From assembly GCA_964608095.1 (NCBI GenBank), contig CAZSMK010000132.1, forward strand, positions 1 to 14,319: DNA of 14,319 bases. Reading direction: 5' to 3'. This DNA comes from CAZSMK01 sp964608095 (lineage in GTDB: Bacteria; Sumerlaeota; Sumerlaeia; MWCT01; JAGHBZ01). The translations under genes and the position numbers were made by a program. The first letter of the stretch is position 1, and every line of letters starts with the position of its first letter. Shown here piece by piece: positions 13,181 to 14,319 of the stretch. The notes below the pieces were generated by a model. That model did no database searches and was not told the origin of the DNA. It saw only the letters and a list, made by a program, of their open reading frames with translations.

Positions 13181-13398
13181 TGCCTAAAGAAAAAGCCATA
13201 GAGATAGAAGGAACAATCGTTGAGACATTGCCGAATGCAATGTTTCGCGTTGAGTTGGACAATGATCTAAAGGTGCTCGCGCATATCTCGGGAAAGATGC
13301 GCATGCACTACATACGCATATTGCCCGGCGACAGGGTTCTGGTGGAATTGTCACCCTACGACCTTACGCGGGGACGTATAATTTATCGGTTTAAGTAA
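13180..13398 (+). CDS. infA: Translation initiation factor IF-1
   Basis: The 72-residue product has exactly the usual IF-1 length. It reads KEKAIEIEGTIVETLPNAMFRVEL, then VLAHISGKMRMHYIRILPGDRVLVELSPYDLTRGRIIYRFK, an S1-like OB-fold. IF-1 occupies the 30S A site during initiation and works with IF-2 and IF-3. The start is fixed by homology and length, yet no SD precedes it. Instead the leader contains two hairpins, and an out-of-frame ATG at 13169 opens a 10-codon frame that overlaps the start. It is the first gene of the transcript driven by the 13061-13090 promoter. Confidence 0.97.
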   Translation: MPKEKAIEIEGTIVETLPNAMFRVELDNDLKVLAHISGKMRMHYIRILPGDRVLVELSPYDLTRGRIIYRFK

Positions 13399-13411
13399 GG
13401 AGTGGTCTCAG

Positions 13412-13525
13412 ATGAAAGTACGAAGTTCGGTAAAGAAAATATGTCAGAAGTGTAAGATAATCAAACGAAAAGGCGTGGTTCGCGTGATTTGTCCCAACAC
13501 GCGCCATAAACAACGTCAAGGATAA
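13412..13525 (+). CDS. rpmJ: 50S ribosomal protein L36 (bL36), zinc-binding form
   Basis: This 37-residue gene reads MKVRSSVKKICQKCKIIKRK and then GVVRVICPNTRHKQRQG, the complete bacterial L36. Cys11, Cys14, Cys27 and His32 form the zinc site of the C+ type. L36 is the smallest large-subunit protein, and binds 23S rRNA near L16 and L6. The SD AAGGAG (13397-13402) overlaps the infA stop and lies 9 bases before the ATG. It sits between infA and rpsM, its usual location. Confidence 0.97.
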   Translation: MKVRSSVKKICQKCKIIKRKGVVRVICPNTRHKQRQG

Positions 13526-13533
13526 TTATTGAC

Positions 13534-13541
13534 AAGGAGGG
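13534..13541 (+). promoter_or_regulatory. Ribosome binding site deciding the rpsM TTG start
   Basis: AAGGAGGG lies 7 bases before the TTG that opens the conserved ARIAGIDIP sequence of S13. The strong SD at ideal spacing, and the absence of an in-frame ATG or GTG at the conserved N-terminus, settle the start on a rare TTG codon. Confidence 0.85.
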
Positions 13542-13548
13542 TTTAACC

Positions 13549-13923
13549 TTGGCACGAATTGCGGGAATTGATATTCCAACAAACAAGCGAGTAGATATTT
13601 CGCTTACCTATATCTTCGGAGTCGGCAGAACCAATGCTAAAAAGATATTGGCAGAAGCCGGGATCGATGCAGCCAAGCGGGTCTCGGAGCTGACCGAACA
13701 TGAAGTCAATAAGCTTAATGCGGTTGTCGCGAACAGCTACAAAGTCGAAGGAGATTTGCGCCGTGAGGTGCAGCAAAATATCCGTCGTTTGATGGAGATT
13801 CGATGTTATCGTGGCATTCGGCATCAGCGGGGTTTACCGGTCAGAGGGCAACGTACAAGAACCAACTCACGAACACGAAAAGGTCCTAAAAAAACAGTAG
13901 GTACCCGTAAAAAAGAACAATAG
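13549..13923 (+). CDS. rpsM: 30S ribosomal protein S13 (uS13)
   Basis: The 124-residue product matches S13. It begins MARIAGIDIPTNKRVDISLTYIFGVGRTNAKKIL and contains ENIRRLMEIRCYRGIRHQRGLPVRGQRT-like sequence (QNIRRLMEIRCYRGIRHQRG). It ends with a basic tail NSRTRKGPKKTVGTRKKEQ that reaches tRNA in the P site. S13 forms inter-subunit bridges in the 30S head with S19. Translation starts at TTG with a strong SD, the only TTG start I assign in this window. It follows rpmJ by 23 bases and belongs to the alpha block. Confidence 0.97.
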   Translation: MARIAGIDIPTNKRVDISLTYIFGVGRTNAKKILAEAGIDAAKRVSELTEHEVNKLNAVVANSYKVEGDLRREVQQNIRRLMEIRCYRGIRHQRGLPVRGQRTRTNSRTRKGPKKTVGTRKKEQ

Positions 13924-14002
13924 GATTTTCCTGAGAATAGATGTTGATTTAAAAGAAGAGAATAAGAGAAAGAAAATCAACATGCAAAAGGAGAGGTTGT
14001 AA

Positions 14003-14319
14003 ATGGCTGCAAAATCGTACAGACCCAAGAAAAAAGCTAAAAAGAACATTCCGCATGCAACTGCGCATATCAAGGCAACGTTCAACAACACTATCATCTC
14101 GATTTCGGATAAGGAAGGAAGGACAATTGCCTGGTCAAGCGGTGGAACGGCGGGATTCAAAGGAGCCCGTAAGTCGACTCCATTCGCCGCGCAGATGGCT
14201 GCCGACACTGCGGCAAAAAAAGCAATTGAAAACGGAGTAAAAACCATCGAGGTCATGGTGAAGGGACCGGGAAGCGGACGCGAAGCCGCCATTCGATCTC
14301 TCCAGGCGGCAGGCTTGGA
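14003..14319 (+). CDS. rpsK: 30S ribosomal protein S11 (uS11), 5' part
   Basis: The first 105 codons of S11 are present; the window ends before the usual total of about 129 residues. After a basic N-terminus (SYRPKKKAKKNIPHATAHIKATFNNTIISI), the signature WSSGGTAGFKGARKSTPFAAQMAADTAAKKA is intact. It is followed by VMVKGPGSGREAAIRSLQAAGL. S11 forms part of the 30S platform near the Shine-Dalgarno helix and the E site. The SD AAGGAG (13988-13993) lies 9 bases before the ATG. The 79-base gap after rpsM shows no clear hairpin. rpsD, rpoA and rplQ would be expected beyond the window. Confidence 0.97.
   Translation, partial: MAAKSYRPKKKAKKNIPHATAHIKATFNNTIISISDKEGRTIAWSSGGTAGFKGARKSTPFAAQMAADTAAKKAIENGVKTIEVMVKGPGSGREAAIRSLQAAGL

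Noticed and set aside
13867..14292. Antisense open frame of 141 codons opposite rpsM and rpsK
   Set aside because: It contains hydrophobic stretches but lies opposite the highly conserved S13 and S11 sequences, so it is an artefact of the opposite strand.

Overview
The window is a canonical bacterial S10-spc-alpha ribosomal protein cluster, read entirely on the + strand. It starts inside the last codons of tuf (EF-Tu) and ends inside rpsK (S11). The order is tuf(3' end)-rpsJ-rplC-rplD-rplW-rplB-rpsS-rplV-rpsC-rplP-rpmC-rpsQ-rplN-rplX-rplE-rpsZ-rpsH-rplF-rplR-rpsE-rpmD-rplO-secY-adk-map-infA-rpmJ-rpsM-rpsK(5' end). All families are bacterial, and the good Shine-Dalgarno (SD) sequences (AAGGAGG, GGGAGGT) imply an ordinary anti-SD. 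Base composition looks mid-range. The zinc-binding forms of S14, L24, L36 and adenylate kinase are all present. I cannot name the phylum from this sequence; an uncultured lineage is plausible but unproven.

Layout: 1-4858 is the S10 operon (S10, L3, L4, L23, L2, S19, L22, S3, L16), continuing through L29 and S17 to 5364. From 5398 to 11478 is the spc block (L14, L24, L5, S14, S8, L6, L18, S5, L30, L15, SecY), followed by adk and map to 12975. Genes are tightly packed; L4/L23 and L30/L15 share ATGA junctions and L15/SecY overlap by 20 bases, which suggests translational coupling. No convincing terminator or promoter was seen before 12976. The 204-base gap between map and infA holds a near-consensus sigma-70 promoter (TTGACA, 18-base spacer, TATAAT). 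That promoter starts a separate transcript for IF-1, L36, S13 and S11.

Together the genes make the large-subunit exit-tunnel and peptidyl-transferase neighbourhood (L2, L3, L4, L22, L23, L29, L24), the 5S rRNA particle (L5, L18), the small-subunit head (S3, S10, S13, S14, S19), S5/S8/S17 of the body, S11 of the platform, the SecY channel, nascent-chain methionine removal, nucleotide homeostasis and initiation factor 1.

No unknown gene or mobile system was found. The unusual content is regulatory and in protein extensions: (1) a 22-base tandem repeat that folds into hairpins at the rplX-rplE junction, where S8 feedback acts in E. coli; (2) a structured rplE-rpsZ spacer whose second hairpin pairs the rpsZ SD; (3) an infA leader with tandem hairpins and no SD; (4) ribosomal protein S5 with a 54-residue N-terminal extension and a roughly 100-residue acidic, Pro/Glu/Ala-rich C-terminal tail containing an internal duplication.
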